A stretch of 64,000 nucleotides of DNA from Megachile rotundata. Taxonomy: Eukaryota > Arthropoda > Insecta > Hymenoptera > Megachilidae. Positions 35,758-49,390 of this stretch are shown one piece after another. The DNA is taken from assembly GCF_050947335.1 (NCBI RefSeq), contig NC_134983.1:7688001-7752000 (forward strand). The letters are read 5' to 3'. The notes under the pieces were generated by a model. It did not search any database and had not been told where the DNA came from. It was given only the letters and a program-made list of their open reading frames with translations. The stretch's first letter is position 1. The number at the start of each line of letters is the position of its first letter. The position numbers and the translations under genes were made by a program.

Positions 35758-38700
35758 CTCCAAAGCCCAGTTAGATAGAAATCCCTAACTGTGAAGTCGA
35801 AGTCCCACATTTTTGCACTTCACTTTTGTTCGAAATTGTAATTAGTTAAATTTCGAAGTAGCCAAAGTAACTAATAAACCTTTTATTCATGGAAATGGTC
35901 AATCTCTTCAGCCGAATCTCAGCAGTAGTAAGTTTGAGAAATATGTGTTCGAATGTCTAATGGCCCAAGGAATTAAGGAATTAAGGACCCAAAGAATGTT
36001 TTGTGTATTTAAGACGTTTGATTTAATTGAATAACATAGATTTTCATATGAATTTCTTGTACAACAATTTTCTCGAAAAAGAATTAGATTGAAATAGAAA
36101 ACTTCTGCTTTTCGTTAAAAGTTTCAACCAAAAGATACTTGCAAATATCTCTTAGGTACGCATATAATTCTTATTTACGTTTGCTTACGTTAACACGGAA
36201 ACAAATGGGTGAAAATTGTTTAAAAATATACCTCTTAGGTGACAGTAGGGTGTGCACTCAAGTGTAAACAATGCATGCGAGCCAGAGGCTCTAACGGTTT
36301 TTTATAGGACAGCTATTTATTGAACGATTACTTGTAAAGTATTTGTATTTATAATCATTGTTTCTTTCTCAAAAATCATGAATTATTGAAAATAACTACT
36401 TCTTGATTTCTGTATACAATTTTTCTGTTTCTAGACCATATAATAGACAGGTATTTATACAGTGCTGATTAAATTTCGGTATATTTTCGTATAAGACAAC
36501 GATCAATTCTTTCACTCGTCACACGTTATTGAAACCGCATAATACATAATAACGTAAACGACATCTGTTGACTCGTGCCTATAAATGTCGCACTTATTCA
36601 TTGTTTAGAAGCATCACATGGAATGGTAATAAATACTAGATACCGAAAAGTGGAGATCTGTAGTTAACTATATTCGTCGTGTCAAGTCATCCCGAGTTAA
36701 TAAACACCGCGACAAGCGATGCTGAAGATTTTACGATGACTTGACTTACGACGAACGCAACTGTTTACCACAGCACGGTGTTAGAGAAATGTTCGAAACG
36801 AATGAGCTATGCGAGGAACACTTTGAGAAATGGTGGCTCTCCAGGATCTTTTGTTCCGACACTGATTTTAAATTAGAATTTATAGACTGTCTAAAAATGT
36901 TTCAGTATGCACTGCAGGAACCCACTTATCAGTATAACCTTTATATTTTTATCTTTTCGTCAAGGTTATATTCTAACGTGCTTTGATCGATGATATCGAC
37001 CTGAATAACACACTGCGAGTTAGTCTGGCGTAATTAAAAAACTCACTTTAGTTTCATTTCATTAAATAGGTGCAGTTTAACTAAACATTGCTGCAAACAT
37101 TAGTTGAGCATAAATCACAACGTGGTTTACTTTGATTTCATTGAACACTTGTTGCAGTTTAATCTGATTGAATTAAATAACTCATTGCAATTTAGTTTGA
37201 TTTAATTAAATAACTCGCTAGAATTCAAACTGATTTAACTTTAGTAATGTTGTATGCCAACCTAAACTAATATAGATATCCTAACCAACTATCCAATATC
37301 TCCGATGACCTCATCCTTAACTGCGATTCACACTGTCAACAATCAGCCCTACATCATCCTCAACCTTGTCCTATGCGTCATTTTTGAACCCCGTCCTTAC
37401 AAATTCCAACTCCCTCCACCACTCTTCAAAATATATATATATTCCTTCATTTTTCTAAAAGTAAAAGTTATTGTCAGTCAGTCAGTCAAAGCGAACTCTT
37501 GTACGTCTACACGACAAGATATCAGTCAGTCTTACTGTACGCATTAATAAAGACTAGCTTGGAATCGAAGATTATTTAATATAATAACCCTGATCCCTAC
37601 GGAATACAACAGTAAATTTGAATGAAGTACTTTAAAATATAAAATTCTATTGTATCTTAAATATGTGCTTGAAATAAATTTGAGAAGTTAAAGATAGGAG
37701 TATGAGTGTTTTAGAAAAATGTAAAAATTTATCACTAAGTGAAAGTGTATAAACACTTCCTCCATGTGTAATAGTATATGGTAATATTTTTGGAATTAGA
37801 AATATCGATCGTCAAAGATTAAGAAATAAATAGATTAAGATTAAAGATAATGAGCCTAAATTCAAATGAAACCTAAATGCAGATAATGAAAAACAGGAAA
37901 TGTTACGTAAAATAATTTTTTGTTATCGTTTGAAGCTTTTGCGTATTGTATGAAGTTCGTCGAGCGATTCATAAAGTGGAATGGACTTCTCTTTGCGAAG
38001 GAAAACAATTTCCGGCAAAACAGGGAATTAAGTACTTATCTTTACGAGCGACCGTACAATTTTCTGAAAGAAGATACACCCACTACCCTTGACGCGGAAA
38101 AATTTATCGCGACCTCGATGCTACGTTTCGAGTGCATAACGCGTTCGCAGTTTGTCGGGGCTGAAGTTATTCTGGACGTTGGAAACACAAACGGTGGCGC
38201 GATAAGGCCCGCTTCGAACCAGTGTTTGTCACAGCAGAGTGTACTAATGTGTATAAAAATATACCTTTCTACTTTAAAACGCTTCTCCTGTGCTCTTTTC
38301 ATCTTAACATCGTCAATTATTCTTTAGTTACTACCGAAACAATCAATATAACGCAAAAATTGTGATGCTTAAATTTTACATAACATCCTAAAAAAGATTT
38401 TGCATAAGTGAAATCACTATACAGGGTATGTCGTAAAATTAGAACTGATTTAGACTTTAGTAAGAGATGGAAAAAGTGTTGAAGGAAGAGTTGAATGATA
38501 TAATGCGTACTTTTCTATCATTTATATATTACAATAGCATATTTTCTCTGACTCTGTGTAAATGTGAGCTGAGTTTTCAATTGAGTTCTCACTTATGACG
38601 CACGAGTTTACACTTGATAGAGTTATTTTAACTAGAGTTATCTTATAGAGTAATTTTAACTACTAACAAAAGTGTTTACAAGTATAAATACAATTTTTAA

Positions 38701-40019
38701 TTGAGACTCGTTATTTAACATTTTGTCAGTAACATTGTTCAGTAAATAGAAAATCTTCATACAGAATCTCCCTCGTAAACGTCTTATTTCATAACCCCCA
38801 CATGACAATACTATCAATATTTGTCTACAATTCTGAAACACCTCCACAAAATATATTTCTTTATATTTTCAGATTGTTGAAAACTGACAAATTGTGAATA
38901 TTTAATATACAGGCAAAAATATTATGCAGTTTGTTTGTTACAGAATTATGAGGAAATATCTTATGCATGAAATAGGTAACGATTTCCATTACAATGCACA
39001 GAAGTTGATTGTATCATTGTGTTAGCGTAGTTGCATGTCCTTTATGATGTGACAACAATTCCATACCGTCCGTAGTTATAAAATACGGTAATAAGCTCTA
39101 ACGTTTCCGTCACATAAACTGCACACAATGTAAACGCCAGCGTACTCATTGGAAAATGGTCTTGGCACTTTGACATAAGATGCTACTATACTCGATAACT
39201 GAGAATTAACTGCTAGCAGGAGTATTAGAATAATCAAAGATGGAACACGGTGAGGAACATGTACAGATCAGACATCTTTGGTGTAACATGAAAATTACTT
39301 ATTTCATACATTAAATAGTTATTATAATTCTGTAACAATTTATGGACAAATTTTGTGTATTCTTCTTCTTCTTTTTTCCGGAAAATTAAATTGTCATTTA
39401 TCTGATTAAGTAATGTGAATTACATCCTCTTTGATGAGGATAGTTTGAATATCCTCGTAAAAACACGTGGTTCAATAAAAATATGGCAAAATAGCATGGA
39501 AGATCAATTTCAAGCTTGTAGATCGATGGAAATGGTTACATAAACATTTTAGATTATATTACATAAACAACTTCAAGTCTACATCTAATACTGTATTAGT
39601 CGCCATGATACTGATCTTCCATTCTGCATACTACTGTATAGGACCATATTGTTTTTAAATGTCTACAAGCTGATTTTCGCCACACTGCAACTCTGATTAA
39701 GACTCTATCATTGTATCATAAAATTGTAGACTCCAAATAAAATATTTCGTAAAAATTTGATTGGCAGCATTTGTTTAAGTTATTATACCAAAATTAAAAA
39801 TAAGCGCTGGGAAAAAGACTGAAACTTGAAACCTTGTGCTCTCGAAAGGTGACTCACATTAGCTACGAACTACATAATTTTTTACTAAAATAAGGTTACA
39901 CATGTGATCTCAAAGAAACTAACAATGATTAATAATATTTAAATAATTTCAAAAGAGTTTATCAAAGTTTACAAGTTTGAACTATTAGAGTAGCAAAAAT
40001 ACTCTCGAGTAGAAATTAT
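35758..40019. other. AT-rich unique sequence
   Basis: No gene supported. The 135-codon plus frame at 37920-38327 (first ATG 37950) is the longest non-repeat frame here but has no recognised domain, and one of this length is expected by chance. GTCA units repeat at 37473-37488. TATACAGGGTATGTCG at 38418-38433 resembles a transposon end without a partner. Confidence 0.45.
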
Positions 40020-40460
40020 TAGCGAACGAAATTCGAGCGCAAGGAGGACAAGATGCAAAGCACGATGTTACCGAGAACGATTCGTTCGTACAAACAAATT
40101 TTCTACGGATACATAAACTTGAAGCCATTCGAGAATAAAAGTCGTATGCTAGCCGCGACCAAAGCGAATCTCCGATACGCATTGCACAAACCAGTTGGCC
40201 GGAATAAACGTACTAACCATAGGTTGGCGAACAGCCAGAGCACCTATCCGCGTGAGCATTCGTCTTTTCATCGCGACGCGCCTCAACTGAACCGAACAGA
40301 TTGATGCCCGGCTTAAAACACGCCGTCGAATCATCTGAATGATTTGAATGCCCCTAATGCGTGGCGTGATTGAAATTTTCACGACCTAAATCGCTGCCAA
40401 ACGGCTGCCAGTTGTTTCGATCGTTCTGTGATCGTCGAGCGATACGCGCGCACGAAAATA
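40020..40460. other. GC-balanced island
   Basis: CpG-richer than its surroundings, with opposing frames of 65-83 codons (40053-40304 plus; 40149-40382 minus) that show no known domain. Possibly regulatory DNA. Confidence 0.35.
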
Positions 40461-40659
40461 ATGTTTCAACAGCTTCTATAAATCGTGTTCGTGCTTCACA
40501 GTAAATTTAATGCAATGTAATTTACACAAAATGGGGATTCAACATTTGGAAATCGTGTTCTTTGCGTATTCGTGGCAAATTTATTTGCTCACTTCCAGCC
40601 CGCCATTTTCGTGTACAAACTACGGCTGTAAACAGCATTTAAATATCGATGGAATTCGG

Positions 40660-41175
40660 CTTTGAAAGTCAAATACTTCGAATTTTATGATATACTTTAA
40701 TTTTACGTAGTATTTGAATATTATGGAGTAGTCAAATTTTCCGAAGGACACAAGTTTTTTAAAGTGTTCGGTTTTTTTCGAAATACTCGGGTATTCAAAA
40801 GTATTGGAATTTATCGAAGTTTTCAAATTTTCTGAAGTACTTGAATATTTAGAAGTAGTTGAATTTTTCGAAATATTCGAATTTCCGATGTATTCGAATT
40901 TTCATAAGTATTCGACTTTTCTGAAATATTTGAATTTTCCGAAGTATTCGACTTTTCCGAAGTATTCGAATTTTTCCAAATATTTGACATTTTCGAAGTA
41001 TTTGAATTTTCCCAAATATTCGACTTTTCCAAAATATTTGATTTTTTCAAATATCCAGCTTTTCCAAAGTATTTTAATTTTCCCAGACATTTAACTGTTC
41101 CGAAGTATTCCAATTTTGCCAAGTATGTTAACTTCATAACTGCATTCGAAATCACTCGTGTATTTGAATTTTTAC
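40660..41175 (+). repeat. 18-bp minisatellite GAATTTTCCGAAGTATTC
   Basis: Best conserved at about 40800-41110, with 18-bp units alternating GAATTTTCCGAAGTATTC and GACTTTTCCAAAATATTT. Because 18 bp is six codons, both strands stay open (FPKYSN-type repeats on plus, YFGKVE-type on minus, up to 110 codons). No independent evidence of translation exists. Confidence 0.92.
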
Positions 41176-42074
41176 ACCTATATTACAAACACTGCAATTT
41201 TCTACATTTATTAAATTTACAAATTTTATTTTATTATCTGTAAAATTGTTCAAATATCCGACTTTAGTATATACTCGATACACTTTTACGCTTTGAACAA
41301 TTTACCTTCACAAGAACAATACACGGCTGCTAGAAAAAATACATTCCCATTGTATTTTTTAATGAAAGTAGGCGAGCGCTTTGTAAGAAGGTGTGAAAGT
41401 ACAATAGCAAGACAATTAATTTATAAGACTTTCCAATCTTCATTTATTTAGAACAGATTGATAGATTGTGAAAAATTTTATGTACTCACACTAGCAATCT
41501 GTAATACTTACGTGTGCACTTAGAACGATTATTAAATTTAGTTGCTGAGTTGTTAATATTCTATCCAATTAAAATTGTGTCGATTAATCAAGGGATTCTC
41601 GGCAATCATATACAATGCGTCATATGATTTATATGTAGAAATTTTGTTCGATGCATCAGTAATTCTGTAATGCAATTTATAGATGTATAGTTCAAAATCA
41701 TAGCTTCTTCCATTTTGTTTTACAATCTTTCCAATTACATAAGTACTGAGAAATGCAAACCTCATCAAGTTTCTAATATTTTAATCCAGTCATTGTTACT
41801 ATTACATAGAACACTTCATTTACTAAAATTATATAACTTCAAATAAAACCAATAGCTTTCAATAATTTATTAATTCATTGACATTCTTCGTGCAAGGAAT
41901 CGAAAAGTGAAAACAAAAAGTTTGAAGTGTCACTTTTTAGGAAAATACTTTTTCTTTATTAAAATAGTATTTACATGAAGATCAATGTCAGTAAATATCA
42001 ATGAAAATGTTCTAATTTTTTACTTTTTTTTTTAAGTAAACTGCAATATAAATAATGTAAGTAAATTGTAATAA
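41176..42074. other. AT-rich unique sequence
   Basis: Nothing recognisable. Confidence 0.45.
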
Positions 42075-42550
42075 TATATTGTATAAATAAATAAAATTTT
42101 ACAGAAAGTTGCTTGACTAGTTTCGTACTTTTAGACTGATTTGTTTCTACTCTTTAATAATTATCGGTCAATTATGTATTTTACAAATAAATAAAATTCA
42201 ACGGAAAGTTATTTCTCTAATTTTAATATTCCCAGCCTGATTTATTACTACCCTTTAATAATTATCGATCGAATATTTTATAAATAAATAAAATATGATA
42301 GAAAGATGCTTCTCTAACTGATATGAATAACTTCCACTTTCCAAATATCGATCGATTATATATTTTATAAACAAATAAAATTTAATGCAAAGTTACTTCT
42401 CTAATTTTATTATTCAGAGCCTGATTTATTACTACCTTTCAATAATTATCGATCAAATATTTTATAAATAAATAAAATTCGATAAAAAGATGCTTCTCTA
42501 ATTTTACTTCCCACAACCTGACTTTCACTCCTCACCAATTATCAATTGCC
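42075..42550 (+). repeat. Tandem repeat of about 97 bp, five copies
   Basis: AAATAAATAAAATT-type starts lie at 42085, 42185, 42282, 42369 and 42466 (spacings 100, 97, 87 and 97). Each is followed by a CTTCTCTAATTTTA-like word, CCTGATTTATTACTACC and TTTAATAATTATCGATCRA. Copies differ by substitutions and small indels. The array is old and unrelated to the G-rich minisatellites. Confidence 0.9.
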
Positions 42551-43030
42551 ATTGTTAAAAGAAAGAACGTCACTTGATATTTTTAGAAACGTTACAAGAT
42601 AATGGTAGAGTGGGGGCTCCGTGAGAATATTTCTACAGAGGTTATTTCCCGGCAAGGTTTTGAAACGTTTCCCCGTAAAACCGGCAATCAGTCAGTGACT
42701 AATGCCACAAGATCACGGTAGAAAGGCCTCAATCCTTTGACGCGAGTACGCATAGAAATAAAGTGTCGATGGAAACGATGCCTGGCGTTGCAGCGAGACA
42801 TTAATAGCCTTTAGACACGGAGTATTTTATTGCCGGTAACCTTTCAGTACATGCAATCCAGCAGTTCTGCACTGTTGGCAACCGTTACTGTCCGAACGTC
42901 CACATTTCCTTAGAGGGAAACGTCCAACGATGCATACTTAACGAGCGGCCCGTGTTTTCTTAATGCCTTTGCCGATTGGAGCAATTAATTACTACTCTCG
43001 ACGGGAACGAAACAAATGTTTAATGTTAGT
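42551..43030. other. GC-balanced candidate regulatory segment
   Basis: GC-richer DNA with homeodomain-like GGAGCAATTAATTACTAC near its end and no convincing coding frame. Confidence 0.3.
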
Positions 43031-44802
43031 ATAAAATTCATTTGAATTACTAACAACTGATTTCCAGACATCACGACGCTAACGTATCGAATGTTTAGAT
43101 ACACCCTATGTATGTTTCAACCAAACTATGGACTTTTCTGTTTTATCGTGGTGTTACAGGAATCGATAAAGAAACTTTAACAAAATAATGATTAAAAACG
43201 TTAAATTCATGATTTTAGAAACAATTCTATATGTCACGTTTGAAATAATTTTCCATGTGATGACATATTTATGATGATACAGTTGTGTTCACATATGAAG
43301 TTACATTTAAAAATTCGTATAAATGTCACAGAGTAAAAGTTTGTTAGAGTTTTCATTTGCTTTGTGGTTCGATGAACGATATGGCCACCGTAGACTTTTG
43401 ACCCATATTTTAGGTTAATAAATTTGTACAACGATGTTAAGCTGATACATTGATCACAAACTCACATTTAGGCCAGACACACTATTATCTGTATTATAAT
43501 ACAGATTATTAAGAACAAAGGTACTTAGTCCTTTAATTTACTAGTATATCAAACTTGCAGCTCAAATGTTCCTTTCGTTTACTTTTCTTAAAAGTAGTTA
43601 ATTCAGCTGCAGTATTAGTCACATATGTCACATATGACACAAGTACAGGAGTACTCCTTCAACTTCATCTTTTAATCTGTTGTTGTATATCATTCTCAAT
43701 GCTAAGAGCCCTCATAAGTGCTTTTTCTGCAAGCAATTAGTTTAACTGAACGTGAAATGCTGGTCACATATGTCCATACGGTCAACGTGTTAATTAAAGA
43801 GGTGCAAGAAACGTGGACATGTGCATAAATAAAACAACAGATCAATCTACTGATTTAGTGAAGTAATTAAAGGATACAAACCGTAAAGAAAAATATTCTA
43901 CCCTGGTTAAAGGAGTAAGTCCGTTATTGAGGATTAGGTTTCATATATAAGCTAAACAAATGCTCAATATTCAGCGAGTAATATTTAGATAGTATCTTTC
44001 GGTATAGTGTAGATCGTTGTAACGTTTCACAATAATTACGATATCCAGGCAATTAACTATATGTTCGGTCTATTAAAATAATAGTAATTCACGATTGTGT
44101 CTACGTAGATAGCGTATCATGCTGTATCGTTAGTGCGTGCATAGAACCGTTACGAAGCGATAATTGTGTGCAAGGTGGATATTACTAAATCAACTAAACC
44201 ACTGACGATGATAAATTAAACGTCATGCAAATTAGACTCGGCGGATTTTACATTTTTTCTGTGTCCAACAGGATTAAGAAATGGGTTTGTTGCCCGCTAA
44301 AAATTTCAAACTAATAATTACAGGTGATGAACAAACTAATTGAGACATGCTGAATAAATTAGTCGCATATATGCCCATATGAGTTTTTTTAATTAATGCG
44401 AAGAAAAAACTGGCACATTGTTTACAAAAATATATTGTTTCAAATTGATGCGGCCACCTCGAAGTTATTGTTCGAGAAGTATAAAATTATACCGAGAAGG
44501 AAGTAAATTCAAGTAATATGGAATAGGAAGAAATGCATTTAGCAGTAATAAGACAATTAATGGACGTTTTGGAGAATAATTTAATATTATAATCAGGATT
44601 TCGTATACTGTATCCGCTTATCCTACATACCGGTTTTGTATAATTTATGATAATACGTGTAGTAAATTCTTTTGTTTGAATGTTATTATCCCGGCATTAT
44701 AGATGTACTAAACAGGCTTAAAACGAAATATGAAGCTACTGCTATTAAAATTGATTGTACATATAAGTAATTACTAGTCGAATATTATTATTTCACAGAA
44801 TA
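43031..44802. other. AT-rich unique sequence
   Basis: No gene recognised. TCACATATG occurs three times in 43619-43772, including a close pair at 43619-43637. The tract ends at the TA target of the next transposon. Confidence 0.45.
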
Positions 44803-44804
44803 TA

Positions 44805-45681
44805 CAGGGTGTCTCACAACTAGTGTAGGTCCATGAAATAGGAGGTAGCTGACGTGATTCTGAATAAGATTTCCCTTTACAAAAATGAGGTTTGAAGCAT
44901 CGTTTCTGAATTATTAAGGAAAAACACGGACCAATCAAAGCGCGAGGATTACACATGCGCAGAGACGAGAGCGACAGCTTTGGATAACGCGTAGTTATCC
45001 AACGCGTGGTAATCCAACGCGTAGTAATACAACGCGTAGTAATACAGCGTGTGAATATCGAACGCGTAGTAACCTAGCGCGTGCATATTCAACGCGTAGT
45101 AATCCAACGCGTAATAACGCAACGCGTGGTAATTCTAAGCGTAGGAATCTAATGCGTAGTAATGTAACGCGTAGTAATCCAGCGTGTCGATATCTAACGC
45201 GTAGTAATCCAGTACGTGGATATTCAACGCGTATTACTCCAACGCGTATTAATACAACGCATGGTAATTCTAAACGTAGGAATCTAACGCGTGGTAATCC
45301 AACGCGTAATAATACAACGCCTAGTAATACAGCGTGTGAATATCGAACGCGTAGTAACCTAGCGCGTGCATATTCAACGTGTAGTAATCCAACGCGTAAT
45401 AACGCAACGCGTGGTCATTCTAAGCGTAGGAATCTAATGCGTAGTAATGTAACGCGTAGTAATCCAGCGTGTCGATATCTAACGCGTGGTAATCTAACGC
45501 GTAGTTAACCAACGCGTAGTAACCCAACGCGTAATAATCCTCACACTCTGATTGGTCCGTGTTTTTCCTTAATAATTCAAAAACGAAGCTTCAAACCCCA
45601 TTTTTGCAAAGGGAAATCTTATTCAGAATCACGCCAGCTACCTCCCATTTCAGGGACCCACACTAATTGTGAGACACCCTG
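44805..45681 (-). mobile_element. Non-autonomous inverted-repeat transposon, copy 2 (inverted)
   Basis: An 877-bp element flanked on both sides by TATA (44801-44804 and 45682-45685). Left terminus CAGGGTGTCTCACAACTAGT; right terminus ACTAATTGTGAGACACCCTG. The inverted repeats span about 44805-44955 and 45530-45681 and contain CCAAT boxes (44931-44938 and 45548-45555). The unique core with CATGCGCA lies next to the left end, whereas in copy 1 it lies next to the right, so this copy is in the opposite orientation. The interior is a 15-bp minisatellite. No transposase is encoded. Confidence 0.9.
44986..45529 (-). repeat. 15-bp minisatellite inside transposon copy 2
   Basis: About 36 units of CCAACGCGTAGTAAT, the complement of the copy 1 unit. 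CTAGCGCGTGCATATT appears at 45074 and 45359 (285 bp). AATTCTAAGCGTAGG-type units appear at 45131, 45266 and 45416 (135 and 150 bp). These variants match those in copy 1. The 118-codon TRSNP-rich frame at 45152-45508 is a repeat artefact. Confidence 0.93.
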
Positions 45682-45683
45682 TA

Positions 45684-47645
45684 TACGATGATCGGAGTAA
45701 TGGAAATTTAAACTCTCTGCGAATCATAAAAACGATTAATTTAATACAGAAAATTATAGAAAATAATAAAGTACATGAAGTAGTAGGTTTCTCATTTATT
45801 ATTAGTGCACGGTTAATCATTTTCATGATACTAATTTTATGTTTGCAAGAATATACAATTGAAGTGAAACTGGTTAAAAATTGTATGAAAACTAATATTT
45901 TTGTAATTTCTTACTGCCTCGATTTTGCCAATCCTTCTAAAACGAATTACAATTCACATATTAATAAATACACTATTTCAGTGAAATTGATTTCCCGGTG
46001 AATATTAATATTTCGTGTAACGTTCAAACCGTTTAATCGTTATTGATGACCAAATAAATCACAAACTGATCATTAAAAATAATTGTATATCGCATGTACG
46101 CAGCGACATTAATTGGAACTGGTATTCCAGCATCTATTTCGATATTATCATTTTGTATTGTTGCAATATATTCCACGTGATTTATTTTATATTTTACACT
46201 CTATTAATTCGTGAAAGATAATTTATCTTCCATTACACGATTCGTAATGATGTACATGTTTGAGGCGTGATAAAAGCGGTGATTCATTTTCGCATTAGCC
46301 GTCTTCTTTTTCACTTTGAAAATCTCTATTTAACATTCTGCAGTCTTCGTACGCCGGAAATGTAAGTAAATAGGTCATGGTGCGTTTACGTTGCCAGTCG
46401 TGACAGATATTATGAATAAATATCGAAACAACCCGTTATTTACTGTTATTAATCATCAGTTTCCGTGATATCTATACATTCGTTGCAACGTAATTATATA
46501 AGGAGTACGTTTCAATCAAGATAAGAATCAAAATACATATCACGTCGCGTTAATTCCATTTCTTTGGAATTCCTTAACGTTAGAATCTTTCTTTTCCTCG
46601 TTGTTGCGTACTTCAAATTTGAGAAATTACCCATGGAATAAGAGAAGCAGGAAAAGATAATATTAATTATAATACAATTTCCTCCTTCGAACAGTAAATC
46701 ATACTTAATTTGCTTTCCAGCACATTAAATGCTGCTGCAAAAATATCATTAAATTATATCTCTGATTTCCGATAATTTAAAATGAATGCTATTAAATGCG
46801 AGCATAAATAGATTTATAAATTGGTATAAGTATAAAACAAGAGACAGATACTGTACCGATAATTCCAGTATTTACTCTAAAAATAAATTATTTTTATTTT
46901 TCATACTCTCAAATATAAATTTAAATTTTATATAAGTTCGGAACCTGTCTCTAACCTTCAATAATTTAAAAAATAATGTTAGATTGAAACCTTTCATGTT
47001 TAGTCTTAATATTTTTTTTTATCATATTTATAAATAATATTATATCATATCATATTTATCAATAATATCGTATCATACCATATTTATCAATCATTTTCTT
47101 ATCATTTTTTATCAATAATACAGATTGCAAACAAGAATTTTACATTGATATTATTTTTAATCAGCTTTCTATTGCAACAAAAGCAAATTAAAGAGATGCA
47201 GGAAAAATAGATATAATTTCATGAAGTGGTTAATAAACAGATTATTCTGTAACAATGTTGACCAGATTTTGGAAGCATGATTTATAAGTTAAATGATTTT
47301 AACATCTTTTTGTTAAATGCGGTATAACAAGCCATCGTACGCGGTTTGTAGTATAATCTGGAGATTATTAGGCTCGAAGTTAGTACCAAACTTTGGGTAA
47401 CAACTAATCTAGACTCTGGAATAATGTGCCAGACTGGTGCTGCATACAAGTTGCTTCATGAAATGGATACACGTATGAGATTTAATCGAGTTTAAATAGA
47501 TGATAAAAATTTTAGTTGAACACCAAATTCTCGAGTATTTTCGGAAACAGTTAACCCTTTATAATTTCTCACATGTACTATACATTTCTATTTTAAAAAT
47601 TTTATTTTATTTATTCGTAACAAAATATGATACATGTATTCTTGC
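45684..47645. other. AT-rich unique sequence
   Basis: No gene supported. A 110-codon frame at 45669-46001 starts inside the transposon end and has no known domain. TATCATATTTAT words recur loosely at 47020-47110. Confidence 0.45.
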
Positions 47646-47756
47646 AAAGAAATTTATTTTTTATTGTTATACTATTTAACGAAGAAATTTATTTTTTATT
47701 ATGACACTATTTAACAAAGAAATTTATTTTTTATTTTTACACTATTTAGCGAAGAA
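47646..47756 (+). repeat. 35-bp tandem repeat, about three copies
   Basis: RAAGAAATTTATTTTTTATT starts at 47646, 47681 and 47716 with exact 35-bp spacing, each followed by an ACTATTTAACG-like word. Confidence 0.93.
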
Positions 47757-49390
47757 ACATGCGTACAGAGATTCGTTGTTGTTTGTCATATGAGAGTGAG
47801 TATTGTTAAAATAATTACATGCGATTATTATCGTTCCTTCCGTTTTTAATTATTTCAGAAATCAAGAAAAAATTTATATAATAGAGATGTCTATTCTTTT
47901 ATAACTATCTTTCCTTATCTTGTTATTTTTATATAACGTTGCTCTGTAACTTCCACATCGTAACTATTTCTCAATAAAAATTGCTAAAAACTTATAGCAT
48001 GTCCACACATAATGAGTTAATTTTTACCGTATATTATTTTGTCCCATATTTTTTGTGATCTTTAAACTAACATACAGTTTAAATTTTAAAGAATCAAAAA
48101 GAACTTATGTTCATAAAAGAATTTATGTTCGATTGTTAATTATTGTCATTTTGAGTTAAAGACAATTATAATCGAAATAGAATTGGTAACAACAGTTACG
48201 AACTTTCTTGATGAAATATGCGACCATTCTAAAAAAAAAAACTTTTTCCAATAAATATTTTACTTTGTCCAACAGAATTTTATTTTTCATACAACAGTCC
48301 TTGCGGTGTAGCGTATTTATACTTGCCAACCTTGATGTATTACACGCGGCTGTTAATGGTGAAAATGTCACAGGGAGATTTATTGCATGTTATTTACCAT
48401 CATTGTTTGATATAGTTGTCGTGTACAGATAGAGTTGATGGTATCGCAACGAAAAACCTGTGATTCCATCATTCGTCCCCAACCATGTGTCATACGCATT
48501 GCAAAATCCTTTGCAAACATTTATCTTCGTAACTGTACGGCTTTCGACCGTCAATTTCGTTAACTATTCATTGACAATGACGAAATGAAATGAATTAAGA
48601 AATCAAATGCGGTTATGTAGCGATAACTGTATCATAATAGATGATACCTGACTAAATAAATTTTAATTGTAAAATCGACTTTTCATGGTCGATACATCAA
48701 GAGTACAATAGACAGTAATCGATTTTTAATTTTCAAAATTTAAATACAAATTCTCTGTAACAATATTTTTTATCAATCGTTTAAATGAGAAATCAATACT
48801 TTCACTGAAAACTTAATAAATTTTACACCATGAAAATTAATTTTTATGTCAAGTAATGAAATAATTTTATATCAAGTATGATCAATGAAATATTAAATGT
48901 TAATATGCAATAATACATGTCATTACGAAATAGTTAATATCACCCTACATGTGTAAATAACGAGAAATTTAATCTGAGTAAACGAATAATTATTTGTTTC
49001 GTATGTGTATAAATAATTATTCAATTCATATATGTGCAAACATAATTACCTGACAGATATATGTATAAATTATTTTATTCATACACGTGTACAGGATAAT
49101 TTGATTCATACATATGTAAACCTAAACCTAACTATTTAATTCATGTATGTTATTTACAACGAATTATTTCACGAAGATTATCTTGGTAAAAGTTCCTCTA
49201 TATTCGAAAATGTCCACAAGTTTGAAAACGTTGATCCATCGCATGAAAAAAGAAGAGAAGAAAATGACGTTGGTTAGCAACGAATGAGCGTCTAATGTGA
49301 CACGGAAGAAGGATAAGGAGATAGACTCCGTGTCTCTATTTAGGCGCATGATAAAATACGTACAACGAGAAGGTACAACGAAAATGACAT
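47757..49390. other. AT-rich unique sequence
   Basis: No gene recognised. About 49000-49145 contains loosely repeated TTCATACATATGT words. Confidence 0.45.

Noticed and set aside
37920..38327. 135-codon plus-strand frame
   Set aside because: No known domain and no splice or promoter context; roughly one frame of this length is expected by chance in a window of this size and composition.
40804..41155. Opposing 96- and 110-codon frames
   Set aside because: Both read the same 18-bp repeat on opposite strands.
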